A stretch of DNA of 64,000 bases, taken from contig CAYSQJ010000003.1 of the NCBI GenBank assembly GCA_964433345.1, positions 1 to 64,000 of the forward strand, read 5' to 3'. The notes beneath the pieces are model-generated. The model made no database searches. It was not told the DNA's origin and worked only from the letters and a program-made list of their open reading frames with translations. Positions within the stretch are counted from its first letter, which is position 1. Each line of letters opens with the position of its first letter. Source of the stretch: Ga0077527 sp964433345 (GTDB taxonomy: Bacteria; Pseudomonadota; Gammaproteobacteria; Burkholderiales; SG8-41). Shown piece after piece: positions 1 through 9,617 of the stretch. A program made the translations under genes and the position numbers.

Positions 1-55
1 CGAACCCTCGTATGCAGCTTGGGAAGCTGCCGTTCTGCCATTGAACTACACCCGC
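1..55 (-). tRNA. tRNA-Gly (anticodon CCC), 3' end cut by window edge
   Basis: Read on the minus strand, the gene starts GCGGGTGTAG at 55, has a D-arm with TTCAATGGCAGAAC, and an anticodon arm GCAGC / TTCCCAA / GCTGC that places CCC at positions 34-36. The T-arm begins (GGGTTCG) and the window stops there, so the 3' half of the T-stem and the acceptor stem are missing. Confidence 0.9.
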
Positions 56-65
56 AATTCCGGCA

Positions 66-95
66 ATTTTAACGGCTGAACGAGTTGAGCGCCAA
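66..95 (-). promoter_or_regulatory. possible sigma-70 promoter of tRNA-Gly
   Basis: On the minus strand TTGGCG and TAAAAT are separated by 18 bases, with TAAAAT ending about 10 bases before the tRNA 5' end. The placement suits a tRNA promoter but the -35 box is weak. The rest of the 331-base gap up to 386 holds nothing I can support. Confidence 0.3.
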
Positions 96-386
96 TTGGG
101 ATGGTTATGTCGGCGGAGGCGGAACTGTGAACGCCTTACCAAATCGCGGTCACAAACGACCGCGGGAGATTGATGCCGTTGTTATGTCCATGAAACAGGA
201 GTTTCTCCTCGGCAAAAATCAAAAGCCCTGCAGCGCTTCCTTGGGTGCGCACGGCGTGAGAAAGGCATGCGTCAAGGGCCAGGTCCGTCGGCAACAATTG
301 CCGAAAAGCACCAAATTTCGGCTGAAGAAAGCGAACAATAGTGGACAATAGCGGCCAAATCGTTATGGACCTCATCTGGAACCACC

Positions 387-2591
387 ATGGAAATCAAGGT
401 CAATTTTCTCGACAAGTTTCGCCTGGAAGCCAGGTTTGATGACTTTACGGTAGTGGCCGATCAGCCTATCCGTTACAAGGGCGATGGCTCGGCGCCCGGT
501 CCGTTCGATTACTTTCTGGTTTCATCGGCTCAGTGTGCAGCCTACTTTGTCAAGTTGTACTGCGTCACTCGCAACATTCCTACCGACAACATCCGCCTGT
601 CGCAGAACAATATTGTCGATCCGGAAAACCGCTACAAGCAGATATTCAAGATCCAGGTCGAATTGCCGGCGGATATCTCTGCCAAAGACCGCCAGGGAAT
701 TTTGCGGTCCATCGATCGTTGCACAGTGAAAAAAGTCGTGCAGGCCGGGCCTGAGTTCGTGATTGAAGAGGTGGAAAATCTGGATGAGGATGCCCAGGCC
801 CTGCTGATGTTGAACCCGGCCTCAGAGACAAGCACTTATATTGCAGGCAAGGATCTGCCGCTGGAGCAAACCATCGCCAATATGTCAGGAATCCTGGCGG
901 GCTTGGGCATGAAGATTGAAATCGCCTCGTGGCGCAATATTGTTCCCAATGTATGGTCGCTGCATATCCGCGATGCCCACTCCCCGATGTGTTTCACCAA
1001 TGGAAAGGGGGCGACCAAGGAAAGCGCGCTGGCGTCTGCGCTGGGCGAGTTTATCGAGCGACTGAGTTGCAATCATTTTTACAACGATCAGTTCTGGGGC
1101 GAAGACATTGCCAACGCGGCGTTCGTGCATTATCCGAACGAGCGCTGGTTCAAGCCTGGTTCCGGGGATGCGCTGCCGGCTGAAATACTCGATGAATACT
1201 GCCTGCAGATTTACAACTCCGATGGCGAGTTGCGTGGTTCGCACCTGTTCGACACGAACTCCGGAAACATTCAGCGCGGCATCTGCTCGCTGCCGTATGT
1301 GCGTCAGTCGGACGGCGAGGTGGTGTATTTCCCGTCCAACCTGATCGACAATCTGTTTCTCAGCAATGGGATGAGTGCGGGCAACACGCTGGCCGAAGCG
1401 CAGGTGCAATGCCTGTCTGAAATCTTCGAGCGGGCGGTAAAACGTGAAATTCTCGAGGGCGAAATGGCGCTCCCTGATGTGCCGCACGAAGTCATGGCCA
1501 AATACCCCGGCATTCTGGCCGGCATTCAAGGGTTGGAGGAGCAGGGGTTTCCAGTGCTGGTGAAGGATGCGTCGCTGGACGGGAGGTTTCCAGTGATGTG
1601 CGTCACCTTGATGAACCCGCGTACCGGCGGGGTGTTCGCTTCATTCGGATCGCACCCGAATTTTGAGGTGGCTCTGGAACGCAGTCTTACGGAGTTGCTG
1701 CAGGGCCGCAGCTTTGAAGGTCTGAACGATTTGCCTCAACCCACATTTGAAAGCAACGCTGTACGTGAGCCGAATAACTTTGTTGAACACTTTATTGACT
1801 CCAGTGGCGTCGTGTCGTGGCGCTTTTTCAGTTCCAAGGCTGATTTCGATTTTGTCGAGTGGGACTTTTCATGTCAGGGTGAAAACTCCAATGTCGACGA
1901 AGCTGCGATCCTGTTCGGCATCCTCGAAGGCATGGGGAAAGAAGTTTATATGGCGGTTTACGAGGATTTGGGAGCAACGGCCTGCCGCATCCTGGTGCCG
2001 GGTTATTCCGAGGTGTATCCGGTGGAGGATCTGATCTGGGACAACACCAACAAGGCGCTGCTGTTCCGCGCCGATATCCTTAACCTGCATCGTCTGGACG
2101 ACGCCGGCCTGGCCGCATTGCTTGAACGCCTGGAAGACAGCGAGCTGGATGATTACACCGACATCATCACCTTGATTGGTGTCGAATTTGACGAAAACAC
2201 GGTCTGGGGTCAGCTGACGATTCTGGAATTGAAGCTGCTGATCAATCTTGCCTTGAAGAAATTTGAGGCGACGCAGGAACTGGTGGCAACCTTCCTGCAG
2301 TACAACGAGAACACGGTCGAGCGCGGATTGTTTTATCAGGCCTTGAACGTGGTGCTGGAGGTGCTGCTGGACGACGACCTCGAACTGAACGATTACGTCG
2401 CCAATTTTCGCCGGATGTTTGGCAACCCGCGGATGGACGCGGTGCTGGGTTCAGTGGACGGCAGCGTGCGCTTCTTCGGCCTGACACCAACGGGCATGAA
2501 GCTGGAAGGGCTCGACAGGCACCAGCGCCTGATGGACAGCTACAAAAAACTGCACATGGCACGGACCAAGGCAGCAGCTTTATCCGGTTGA
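387..2591 (+). CDS. ycaO: OsmC-YcaO fusion protein
   Basis: A 734-residue two-domain protein. Residues 1 to about 150 form an OsmC/Ohr-type domain that keeps both reactive cysteines (C50 in SSAQC and C112 in DRCTV). The rest closely follows E. coli YcaO, with the conserved blocks CFTNGKGATKESALASALGE, GMSAGNTLAEAQVQ and the acidic E-x3-E ATP-binding helices. YcaO enzymes use ATP to activate amide backbones. The E. coli protein is linked to beta-methylthiolation of ribosomal protein S12 but has no OsmC part. The gene stands alone, with the next gene convergent. The ATG start is preceded by only a weak ribosome-binding site. Domain assignment is secure; the biochemical role of the fusion is not known to me. 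Confidence 0.93.
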   Translation: MEIKVNFLDKFRLEARFDDFTVVADQPIRYKGDGSAPGPFDYFLVSSAQCAAYFVKLYCVTRNIPTDNIRLSQNNIVDPENRYKQIFKIQVELPADISAKDRQGILRSIDRCTVKKVVQAGPEFVIEEVENLDEDAQALLMLNPASETSTYIAGKDLPLEQTIANMSGILAGLGMKIEIASWRNIVPNVWSLHIRDAHSPMCFTNGKGATKESALASALGEFIERLSCNHFYNDQFWGEDIANAAFVHYPNERWFKPGSGDALPAEILDEYCLQIYNSDGELRGSHLFDTNSGNIQRGICSLPYVRQSDGEVVYFPSNLIDNLFLSNGMSAGNTLAEAQVQCLSEIFERAVKREILEGEMALPDVPHEVMAKYPGILAGIQGLEEQGFPVLVKDASLDGRFPVMCVTLMNPRTGGVFASFGSHPNFEVALERSLTELLQGRSFEGLNDLPQPTFESNAVREPNNFVEHFIDSSGVVSWRFFSSKADFDFVEWDFSCQGENSNVDEAAILFGILEGMGKEVYMAVYEDLGATACRILVPGYSEVYPVEDLIWDNTNKALLFRADILNLHRLDDAGLAALLERLEDSELDDYTDIITLIGVEFDENTVWGQLTILELKLLINLALKKFEATQELVATFLQYNENTVERGLFYQALNVVLEVLLDDDLELNDYVANFRRMFGNPRMDAVLGSVDGSVRFFGLTPTGMKLEGLDRHQRLMDSYKKLHMARTKAAALSG

Positions 2592-2842
2592 TCTCGCTGT
2601 GGCGTTTTCTGTGCCAGGTCGGGGGCTGACAAATTGCGAGCGGGCAAAGATGGCGAGCAAGCAATACAGTCCGCGGCAGTCAGTCGCAAGGCCGCGGCAG
2701 ATTCGGCTGATTCCACAGGCGTGACAATCGCCCATGACCGGGATTTGAGAAGGCGTTCACGGTCAGGTGAATGCCAGCGCGGCGGCTCCGATGCCCGGAA
2801 TCCCGCCACAGATCGTCAGCCGCGGGCCGACCGGGCCGCCGC

Positions 2843-5827
2843 TCAGGCGCGCGACACCCGGCACAGCAGCACCTTGAGGTTGGTCTGGTCCGACACCGGA
2901 TCGCGCTGGGTCTTGTCGGTGAGGAAGTTCACCGGCCGCCAGGGATTGTAGGGTTGGCGCTCACCCCAGCCGATGGGAATGAACACGGCGGTCGGACGGA
3001 TGCCGGCATGTACCCAGGCCATCGCTTCGATTTTTCCGTGCGCCGATTCGACACACACGCGCTCACCATCCTTGATCCCCAGCTTCGCGGCTTTTTCCGG
3101 GTGGATCTGGCAGTAGAGGTCGGGCCACATTTCCTGCGACTGCCAGAAATAATGCGTCCAGCTGTGGAAATGGGCGGCCGGCGGCCGGCCGGTGACCAGT
3201 TCGGTATCGAAGCCCTGCGCACGCAGTTTCGCACCCGGATGGTCCGGACCCGGCGCGATGATCCTGCCGCGCGCGCTGCCAGTGGCCGGCGAGCAGAACG
3301 GCGAGATCACGCCCTCCTCGGCATCGGTCTCCTGCAGTTCCATGTACGGCAGGTCGACCAGCTGCTCGCGTTCCGAATAGAACTCCGGCAACGCCGACAT
3401 GCCCAGGGTATTGAACTTGGCTTCGAGCTCTTCGGTCCAGAATTCCAGTTTTCCCGATTTTGTCGGAAACCGCCGTCCCGGCTCGCCACCGGGGACCGTC
3501 GTGCCCTCGAGGTACAGGGTCTCGATTTCCGGCGCGTCCTCGGTGGCGACGGGAATGCGCACCCAGCGATACGGCACCGAATGCAGGCGCTTCTGGGTGC
3601 AGCCCTTCATCGCCGGCGTGTCGATGCAGACCTCGTCCCAGAACACCGCCGGATCCTTGTATTCCTCTTTCAGCACATCGCCGAAACCGAGGCGCTTGCC
3701 GAGCTCGACCCAGATCCAGGTGTCGGATTTCGCCTCGCCCGGCGGGTCGATCATCTTGTCGATCCACACCACCCGGCGGTCGTCGTTGGAGCGGCCGATC
3801 TCGCCCTTCTCGATGCCGCTCGCCGCCGGCAACAGGTAGTCGGCATAGGCTGAGGTCTCGTTGGCGAAGAGCTCGATGTGCACCATCAGGTCCAGCGAAG
3901 CAAAGGCCGCGCGCGCCTTCTCCTGTCCCGGCCATTGCGCCAGCGGATTGTTGCAGCTGATCAACGCGCGGATCGGGTACGGCTTGCCGTGCAGCATCGC
4001 ATCGGTCCAGCCGGCAGGACTGCGACGTACGCGTTGCCGCTTGATTTTCGGCGCACGGTGCTCCGGCACCTTGGCCGCCAGCGGCGTGCCAGCGCTCATG
4101 TTGAAGAAGGCTCCACCGCGGCGCCCCCAGTTGCCGGTGATCGCAGCGAGGAACATCAGCACGCGGTTGGTCTGGGTGCTGTTGGTGTGCTGGTTGATGC
4201 CGCGGCTGGCGAAAATCACGCAGCCGTCGGCCGCGGCGATTTCCTCCGCCAGCTGGCGAATGTCGTTGGCGGCGAGCCCGGTGATCGGCGCAGCCCATTC
4301 CGGCGTGTAACCTTTCTGCAGGATGTAATCGCGCCACTGCGCGAAACCCAGCACCCAGTCGGCGCAAAACTGCGCATCGTGAAGCTTGTTGGCGAGAATA
4401 TGTTGCGCAAGCGCCAGTGCCAGCGCCATGTCAGTGCCGGGCCGGATCGGCAGCCAGCGATCGGCCTTCGACGCAGTGGCAGTCAGCCGCGGGTCGATGG
4501 CGACCATCTTCGCGCCGTTTTTCAGGCGCCAGTCGTTGATCATGCCGAAGTACACCGGCCGCGTTTCGGCCTGGTTGTCGCCCATGTAGACGTAGAGTTC
4601 GGCGGAACCGAGGTCGTTTTCGGTGTAACTGTTGCCGCTGCCGATGCTGCCCAGCGTGATCTCGAAGGCGACGTTCTTGCCGCTGGCGCAGAAGGGATCG
4701 GTGCCGTCCTTGTTCGGCGTGCCGAACAGCTGCGCAAACATCTTGGTCGTCGTGCGGTAATCAAGGATGCCGGTGCGGGTGCCGATGTACATCGCCAGCG
4801 CCTCGGCGCCGTACCGGTCGCGGATGACTTTCAGCTTTTCCGCGATTTCGTCGAGCGCCTGCTCCCAGGAAATACGTTCGAAGCGCCCTTCGCCGCGCGC
4901 ACCGACGCGTTTCTGCGGGTACAGCAGACGGTGTTCGCTGTGATACATCTGCAGCGTCAGCTGCGACTTGGGACAGACGCGGCCCTTCAGCAGGGGGTCG
5001 TCATCATTGCCGGTGATTTTCACTAACTTGTTGTTTTTAAAGTGAAATTTAACCGTGCAACAATTGAAGCAGATATTGCAGCCGCCGGGCACCACACGAT
5101 CCGCCGCGGCATCCGCGCGCTCTTCGCGATACGGAAATGCCGGTTGCTGCGCCTGCACCGCGGTCTGTGCCGCAAGGCCGTCCATGAACGAGGGACGACG
5201 CGAATGATCGGGATGCGCCCGCGCCGGCGTCACCGCGACCATGTCTCCAACCTTCTGCGTATTGCTGCGTTCAAGATAGATCGTCGCCGGTCCAAGCAGG
5301 AAATGATCCTGGTCGCGCGGCGCGCGGCCCGAGTTGCGGGCTTCGGCAAGCAGTTCATCGCGCTTGCCGAAACGGATCGCCTGCGTCGGGCAGACGCTGG
5401 CGCAGGCCGTGGTCTTCTCGCCCTCGGCGCGGCGATCGACACAAAGGTCGCATTTCACCGCGTGATGGCCTTTCGCGTCGTAACCCATTGCGCTGTACGG
5501 ACAGGCGATCACGCACTCGCCGCAGCCGGTGCAGCGCGACTCGTCGACGCGCACGATGCCGGTGACCGGATCCTTGGCAATGGCTTTCGGGTTCACCGGG
5601 CAGGCGCGCAGGCAGGCCGGGCGCTCGCAGTGCTGGCAGGTCAGCGTCAGGAAAGCGAGTCCCGCCTGTTCCAGTTCGCTCGCCCACACCACCTTGTTGC
5701 GGTATTCGCCGGGACCGAGACGGTGCTCGGTCTTGCAGGCCGCCTCGCAACTCTTGCAGCCGGTGCAGCGCTCGAGATCGATCAGCAGTGCCAGGCGTTC
5801 CGAAGGTCCTTGATTCAAAGTATCCAT
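2843..5827 (-). CDS. ferredoxin / molybdopterin oxidoreductase fusion
   Basis: A 994-residue cytoplasmic protein without a Tat signal. Residues 1 to about 160 form a DmsB/NrfC-like ferredoxin with four Cys clusters (C21-x2-C24-x2-C27-x3-C31, then CQHC, CTGCGEC and CDLC...CASVC). A linker leads to a DMSO-reductase-family catalytic subunit with its own 4Fe-4S site (C250, C253, C256/C257, C285) and a Cys in DPFCASGK (C380), near where a molybdenum ligand is expected (inferred). The start was set at 5827, just after a GGGGAGG stretch, rather than the longer reading frame. It begins 7 bases after the stop of the upstream cytochrome b gene, so the two probably form one quinone-linked enzyme. An AT-rich patch near 5026-5052 encodes part of the Fe-S loop. 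Substrate unknown. Confidence 0.88.
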   Translation of the reverse strand: MDTLNQGPSERLALLIDLERCTGCKSCEAACKTEHRLGPGEYRNKVVWASELEQAGLAFLTLTCQHCERPACLRACPVNPKAIAKDPVTGIVRVDESRCTGCGECVIACPYSAMGYDAKGHHAVKCDLCVDRRAEGEKTTACASVCPTQAIRFGKRDELLAEARNSGRAPRDQDHFLLGPATIYLERSNTQKVGDMVAVTPARAHPDHSRRPSFMDGLAAQTAVQAQQPAFPYREERADAAADRVVPGGCNICFNCCTVKFHFKNNKLVKITGNDDDPLLKGRVCPKSQLTLQMYHSEHRLLYPQKRVGARGEGRFERISWEQALDEIAEKLKVIRDRYGAEALAMYIGTRTGILDYRTTTKMFAQLFGTPNKDGTDPFCASGKNVAFEITLGSIGSGNSYTENDLGSAELYVYMGDNQAETRPVYFGMINDWRLKNGAKMVAIDPRLTATASKADRWLPIRPGTDMALALALAQHILANKLHDAQFCADWVLGFAQWRDYILQKGYTPEWAAPITGLAANDIRQLAEEIAAADGCVIFASRGINQHTNSTQTNRVLMFLAAITGNWGRRGGAFFNMSAGTPLAAKVPEHRAPKIKRQRVRRSPAGWTDAMLHGKPYPIRALISCNNPLAQWPGQEKARAAFASLDLMVHIELFANETSAYADYLLPAASGIEKGEIGRSNDDRRVVWIDKMIDPPGEAKSDTWIWVELGKRLGFGDVLKEEYKDPAVFWDEVCIDTPAMKGCTQKRLHSVPYRWVRIPVATEDAPEIETLYLEGTTVPGGEPGRRFPTKSGKLEFWTEELEAKFNTLGMSALPEFYSEREQLVDLPYMELQETDAEEGVISPFCSPATGSARGRIIAPGPDHPGAKLRAQGFDTELVTGRPPAAHFHSWTHYFWQSQEMWPDLYCQIHPEKAAKLGIKDGERVCVESAHGKIEAMAWVHAGIRPTAVFIPIGWGERQPYNPWRPVNFLTDKTQRDPVSDQTNLKVLLCRVSRA
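5026..5052 (+). repeat. AT-rich dispersed repeat, copy C (divergent, intragenic)
   Basis: Reads ACTTGTTGTTTTTAAAG then TGAAATTT on the plus strand, matching the core TTGTTTTTAAA of the other copies. It lies inside the molybdopterin oxidoreductase gene and encodes roughly residues 259-270. It is the weakest family member and may be convergent base composition. Confidence 0.4.
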
Positions 5828-5834
5828 GACCGCT

Positions 5835-6614
5835 TCAGCCTCCCCAGGCAGTGATGTGCCACCAGGTGATCGGTGCGCCGTCGGCAACATAGCCGGCAAA
5901 GAAAGTGACGGTGATCACGTGGATCACCACGCCCAGCACGAATATCCAGGCCAGCGCCATGTGCAGCGGGCGCCACCAGGCCTGCTGCGCGGAAACCGTG
6001 GCACGCGTGCCGAGCAGCATCGACTCTTCCCGGGCCAGCCGCCGGTAGGCCAGCGCCAGCCGCGGCGCGCGCAGGAAATGCGGCAGGTTCACCGAAAACG
6101 TGCCCTCGCTCGCCTGCGGGTCCAGCTGCGCCAGCAAGGCGCGTTTCTCCGAGATCAGCGCGCGCAGCCGCTCGCGTGTCGCCGCATCGGGAACCGTGAA
6201 ACGCGGCGCCTTGGAGGCAAAGGTCGCTGCCATGCGCCGCGAGCCGCGCACCCTTGCCCAGATCCCGAGCGCCGCCAGCGCGAGCAAAGCGAGCAGCAGC
6301 AGTGCCGGCGGACGGCGCAGGAATCCGCCGGAATGGATGGCGATCAGGACCATGCCGGCAAGCGAACAGGCCACATGCGCATTGAACCAGCGCACGGGAT
6401 TGCTGCCGCTGCCGCCGCGCTTGGCCAGCACGAAGGCCACCGGCACCAGCAGCAGGATGACCCCGGCGACACCGGTCAGGTAGAGCTCCGGACTACCCGG
6501 TGTACGCCAGGCTTCGGGCAGAAGGCCGCGCAGCAGGAACCAGGCGATGATGGCAATGACCGCCGCCGCGGTCAGCTGCAGCAGGCGAGCGTCGGGAATG
6601 TCGGGACGTTGCAC
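5835..6614 (-). CDS. membrane diheme cytochrome b-like subunit
   Basis: A 259-residue membrane protein with about five hydrophobic segments (near residues 12-30, 44-66, 82-100, 104-122 and 215-240). Two helices each carry a His-x13-His pair: NAHVACSLAGMVLIAIHS, and LHMALAWIFVLGVVIHV near the C-terminus. This is the classic layout for two b hemes across a bilayer. A soluble loop separates helices 4 and 5. The stop is 7 bases before the start of the ferredoxin/molybdoenzyme fusion, so this is the likely membrane electron-transfer partner, exchanging electrons with quinone. It does not look like NrfD or DmsC. The heme assignment is inferred from residue spacing. Confidence 0.78.
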   Translation of the reverse strand: MQRPDIPDARLLQLTAAAVIAIIAWFLLRGLLPEAWRTPGSPELYLTGVAGVILLLVPVAFVLAKRGGSGSNPVRWFNAHVACSLAGMVLIAIHSGGFLRRPPALLLLALLALAALGIWARVRGSRRMAATFASKAPRFTVPDAATRERLRALISEKRALLAQLDPQASEGTFSVNLPHFLRAPRLALAYRRLAREESMLLGTRATVSAQQAWWRPLHMALAWIFVLGVVIHVITVTFFAGYVADGAPITWWHITAWGG

Positions 6615-6731
6615 GGGATAAGCGGATGCGAATGGGGATCACGGAAGGTGCGGGGCATTCTAGCACCGGCCCCGCCGCCAACTCGCGCCGGAATCCATAT
6701 CGTAGGCACTCCGCCGCCGCCCCTGGCCGGC

Positions 6732-9431
6732 TCAGCTCCGCAACGCCAGAGTCACCCGTTTTACCAGCGGATCATCGGCGCTTTCGGAAACGACGAATCC
6801 CAGGTCCTGGCACAGCCTGAGCATGCCTCGGTTGTTGCCGAGCACATGGCCGATCATGGTCTGCAACCCCCTTGCACGCGCCACCTCGATCAGCTGGGTC
6901 ATCATGCGCCGGCCCAGTCCGCGGCGCTGCCAGTCGTCGGAGACCACGATCGCGTACTCGCAACTCTCGCCGTCGGGGTTGGTGACGTAGCGGCAGACGC
7001 CGACCTCGGTCTCGCGTCCCTCGCGGGCGACGGTGGCGACGAAAGCCATCTCGCGGTCGTAGTCGATCTGGGTGAAGCGGGCAAGCATCTGCGGGGTCAG
7101 TTCGCGCAGCGTGTCCATGAAACGGAAACGGCGGCTTTCCGGCGACAGCCCGCGCACGAACTCCTGCTCGATTTCCGCGTCTTCGGGACGGATAGGCCGC
7201 AGCGTCACCGACTCTCCTTCCGACTGCCAGGTTTCGACCAGTTCGGCCGGATAGGGATGTATCGCCATGTGGCCGTAGCGTCCGCGCACCGGCACGTAGT
7301 CGGCGATGACGACGCGGGCATCCACGACGATCGCGTCCTGCTCGTCGACGATCAGCGGATTGATGTCGAGTTCGACAATCCACGGCAGCTCGCAGACCAG
7401 TTCGGAAACCCGCAGCAGCACCGACTCCAGCGCATCCATGTTCGCCGCGGGCATGCGCCGGAAAGGTCCCAGCAGCTTGGCGACACGGGTGCCGCGAATC
7501 AGCTCCGCAACCAGGAAACTGTTGAGCGGCGGCAGCGCCACCGCGCGGTCCCGGTGCACCTCGATCGCGATGCCGCCACTGCCGAAGGCGATCGCCGGGC
7601 CGAATACCGGATCCCGCAGCACGCCGACCATCAGCTCGCGGCCGTTCGGGCGCCTGACCATGGGCTCGATGACGGCGCCGCTGATCCGCGCCTGTGGCTT
7701 GGCGCGCACAGCCTGCGCGGTGACCTGCGCGAAGCCCGCGCGCACTGCCGCGGCATCGCGCAGGTTCAGCAGCACACCGCCGACGTCGGTCTTGTGGGTG
7801 ATGTCCGGTGAATCAATTTTCAGCACCACCGGATAACCGATGCGCTCGGCCGCAGCCACGGCTGCGTCGGCATCGGCGACGGCGACGGTTTTCGCCACCG
7901 GAATGCCGAAGGCCTCGAGCACGTCCTTCGATTCGATTTCGGTGAGCACCGTGCGTTTCGCTGCGAGCGCGGCATCGATGATGCGGCGAGCGGCGGCGAC
8001 ATCCGGCGATGAATGCGCGGCCAGCGGTCCCGGGGTCTGCAGCAGGGTCTGCTGGTTGCGGTAGAAGGAGGACAGGTGGCCGAACATCTCGACCGCCGGG
8101 TCCGGCGTGCGGAACACCGGGATGCCGGCACCGGCGAAATGCTTGCGCGCAGCGGCCACGCTCGCCTCGCCCATCCAGCAGGCCAGCACCGGCTTGCTGC
8201 GGCCGCGCGCGGCCGCAATCACCGCATCCGCGGCCTTGGCCGGCTCGGTCATCGCCTGCGGCGTGAGGATCACCAGTGCGCCATCGACCTGCTCGTCGTC
8301 AAGGCAGGCCGTGACCGCAGCGCGGTAACGCGCGGCATCGGCATCACCGATCAGGTCCACCGGATTGCCATGCGACCAGTTGGCGGGGAGCGAGCCCTGG
8401 AGGGCATCGATGGTCTGCTGCGACAGCTCGGCAAGCGGAATGCCGAGGTCGGCTGCGCGATCCGCCGCCATCACGCCCGGCCCGCCGCCATTGGTGATGA
8501 TCGCCAGCCGCTCGCCGCGCGGCCGCACATGCGCGGTCAGCGCCTGCGCCGCCGCGACCAGTTGCCCGATGGTGGTCACCCGCACCGCGCCTGCGCGGCG
8601 CACCACCGCGTCGAACACGTCATCGGCGCCGACAATGGCACCGGTATGCGATACAGCCGCGCGCGAGCCGACCGGATGGCGGCCAACCTTCATCAGGATC
8701 ACCGGCTTGATGCGCGCCGCGGCGCGCAGGCTCGAGAAAAAGCGGCGCGCATCGCGCACGCCCTCGATGTAGAGCAGGATGTGCTCGGTCTTCGGGTCGT
8801 GCACCAGATAATCGATGATTTCGCCGAAATCGATGTCGCGCGAGCCGCCCATCGAAATGACACTGGAAAACCCGACCTTGTTGGGAAGCGCCCAGTCGAG
8901 CATGGCCGTGCACACCGCCCCTGACTGCGACACCAGGCCCAGCCCGCCGGGCAGGCCGTTGCCGCGCGCAAAGGTCGCGTTGAGGCCAATGCCGGGGCGC
9001 ATGATGCCGAGACAGTTGGGTCCGATCACGCGCACGCCGTGGCGGCGCGCGTTGTCCAGCGCCGCGCGCTCCAGCCGCGCGCCCGCCTCACCGGTTTCGG
9101 AAAATCCCGCGGTGATGATCACCACCGCGCGCACCCCGGCAAGCCCGCATTCGGCCATCAACTGCGGCACGGTATGCGGCGGGGTGGCGATCACCGCCAG
9201 GTCCACGCGCTGCGGTACCTGGCCTATCGACGGATAGCAGGGAACGCCGCTGATGCTGCGGTGCTTCGGGTTGACTGCGAACAGCGCCCCGCGGTAACGC
9301 GCGGCGCGCATGTTCTCCACCAGCACCGTGCCAATCGCACCGGGACGTTCGGTGGCGCCGATGATCGCCACCGAGGCGGGCTCGAAAAGCGGGGTCAGAT
9401 AATGGCGGTCGGGCAACGGAGCGGGGGTCAT
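6732..9431 (-). CDS. NDP-forming acyl-CoA synthetase / GNAT acetyltransferase (Pat-like)
   Basis: An 899-residue protein with the Pat/YfiQ arrangement: CoA-binding Rossmann domain (about 10-145), succinyl-CoA-ligase-like domain (about 155-460), ATP-grasp domain (about 490-700) and a C-terminal GNAT domain (about 735-895) with the acetyl-CoA loop motif QRRGLGRR. Pat proteins acetylate lysines, notably in acyl-CoA synthetases. The His in SHTGA (H262), at the position of the phospho-His of active synthetases, is kept, so ligase activity is conceivable. The gene is monocistronic and divergent from thiS across a 186-base gap. Whether the main role is ligase or acetyltransferase cannot be told from sequence. 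Confidence 0.9.
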   Translation of the reverse strand: MTPAPLPDRHYLTPLFEPASVAIIGATERPGAIGTVLVENMRAARYRGALFAVNPKHRSISGVPCYPSIGQVPQRVDLAVIATPPHTVPQLMAECGLAGVRAVVIITAGFSETGEAGARLERAALDNARRHGVRVIGPNCLGIMRPGIGLNATFARGNGLPGGLGLVSQSGAVCTAMLDWALPNKVGFSSVISMGGSRDIDFGEIIDYLVHDPKTEHILLYIEGVRDARRFFSSLRAAARIKPVILMKVGRHPVGSRAAVSHTGAIVGADDVFDAVVRRAGAVRVTTIGQLVAAAQALTAHVRPRGERLAIITNGGGPGVMAADRAADLGIPLAELSQQTIDALQGSLPANWSHGNPVDLIGDADAARYRAAVTACLDDEQVDGALVILTPQAMTEPAKAADAVIAAARGRSKPVLACWMGEASVAAARKHFAGAGIPVFRTPDPAVEMFGHLSSFYRNQQTLLQTPGPLAAHSSPDVAAARRIIDAALAAKRTVLTEIESKDVLEAFGIPVAKTVAVADADAAVAAAERIGYPVVLKIDSPDITHKTDVGGVLLNLRDAAAVRAGFAQVTAQAVRAKPQARISGAVIEPMVRRPNGRELMVGVLRDPVFGPAIAFGSGGIAIEVHRDRAVALPPLNSFLVAELIRGTRVAKLLGPFRRMPAANMDALESVLLRVSELVCELPWIVELDINPLIVDEQDAIVVDARVVIADYVPVRGRYGHMAIHPYPAELVETWQSEGESVTLRPIRPEDAEIEQEFVRGLSPESRRFRFMDTLRELTPQMLARFTQIDYDREMAFVATVAREGRETEVGVCRYVTNPDGESCEYAIVVSDDWQRRGLGRRMMTQLIEVARARGLQTMIGHVLGNNRGMLRLCQDLGFVVSESADDPLVKRVTLALRS

Positions 9432-9617
9432 GGGCTGGGAGCTTCCTCGAAAACGGGTGTGAAACAGGGTGTCCGGGACGGGGGACGTGATGGCAAGCGG
9501 GGCATGAAACGTGGCGTCAAAGCGGGCATCAGGCCGGACGCAGTATAAAATACCGGCCAGTCGATTCTACTTTCTATTGTCAACCCGTCGCCGGACCGTC
9601 CCGCAGACCGCAAGAAC

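Noticed and set aside
85..375. Small frames (88 and 79 codons) before ycaO
   Set aside because: They overlap on opposite strands, lack similarity to known proteins or convincing ribosome-binding sites, and look like chance frames.
2592..2842. Frames of about 90-105 codons between ycaO and the molybdoenzyme gene
   Set aside because: They extend into neighbouring genes in the wrong frame and have compositional bias only.
5826..7811. A 661-codon plus-strand open frame across the cytochrome b and acyl-CoA synthetase genes
   Set aside because: It runs antisense to well-supported genes, is Arg/His/Ala-rich without any domain, and is a product of high GC codon structure.
9442..9530. Degenerate direct repeats of GGGCATGAAAC-like words upstream of thiS
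   Set aside because: Units are too irregular in length and sequence to claim a repeat or operator.
9432..9617. TPP riboswitch upstream of thiS
   Set aside because: The conserved THI-box core words are not visible in the gap.
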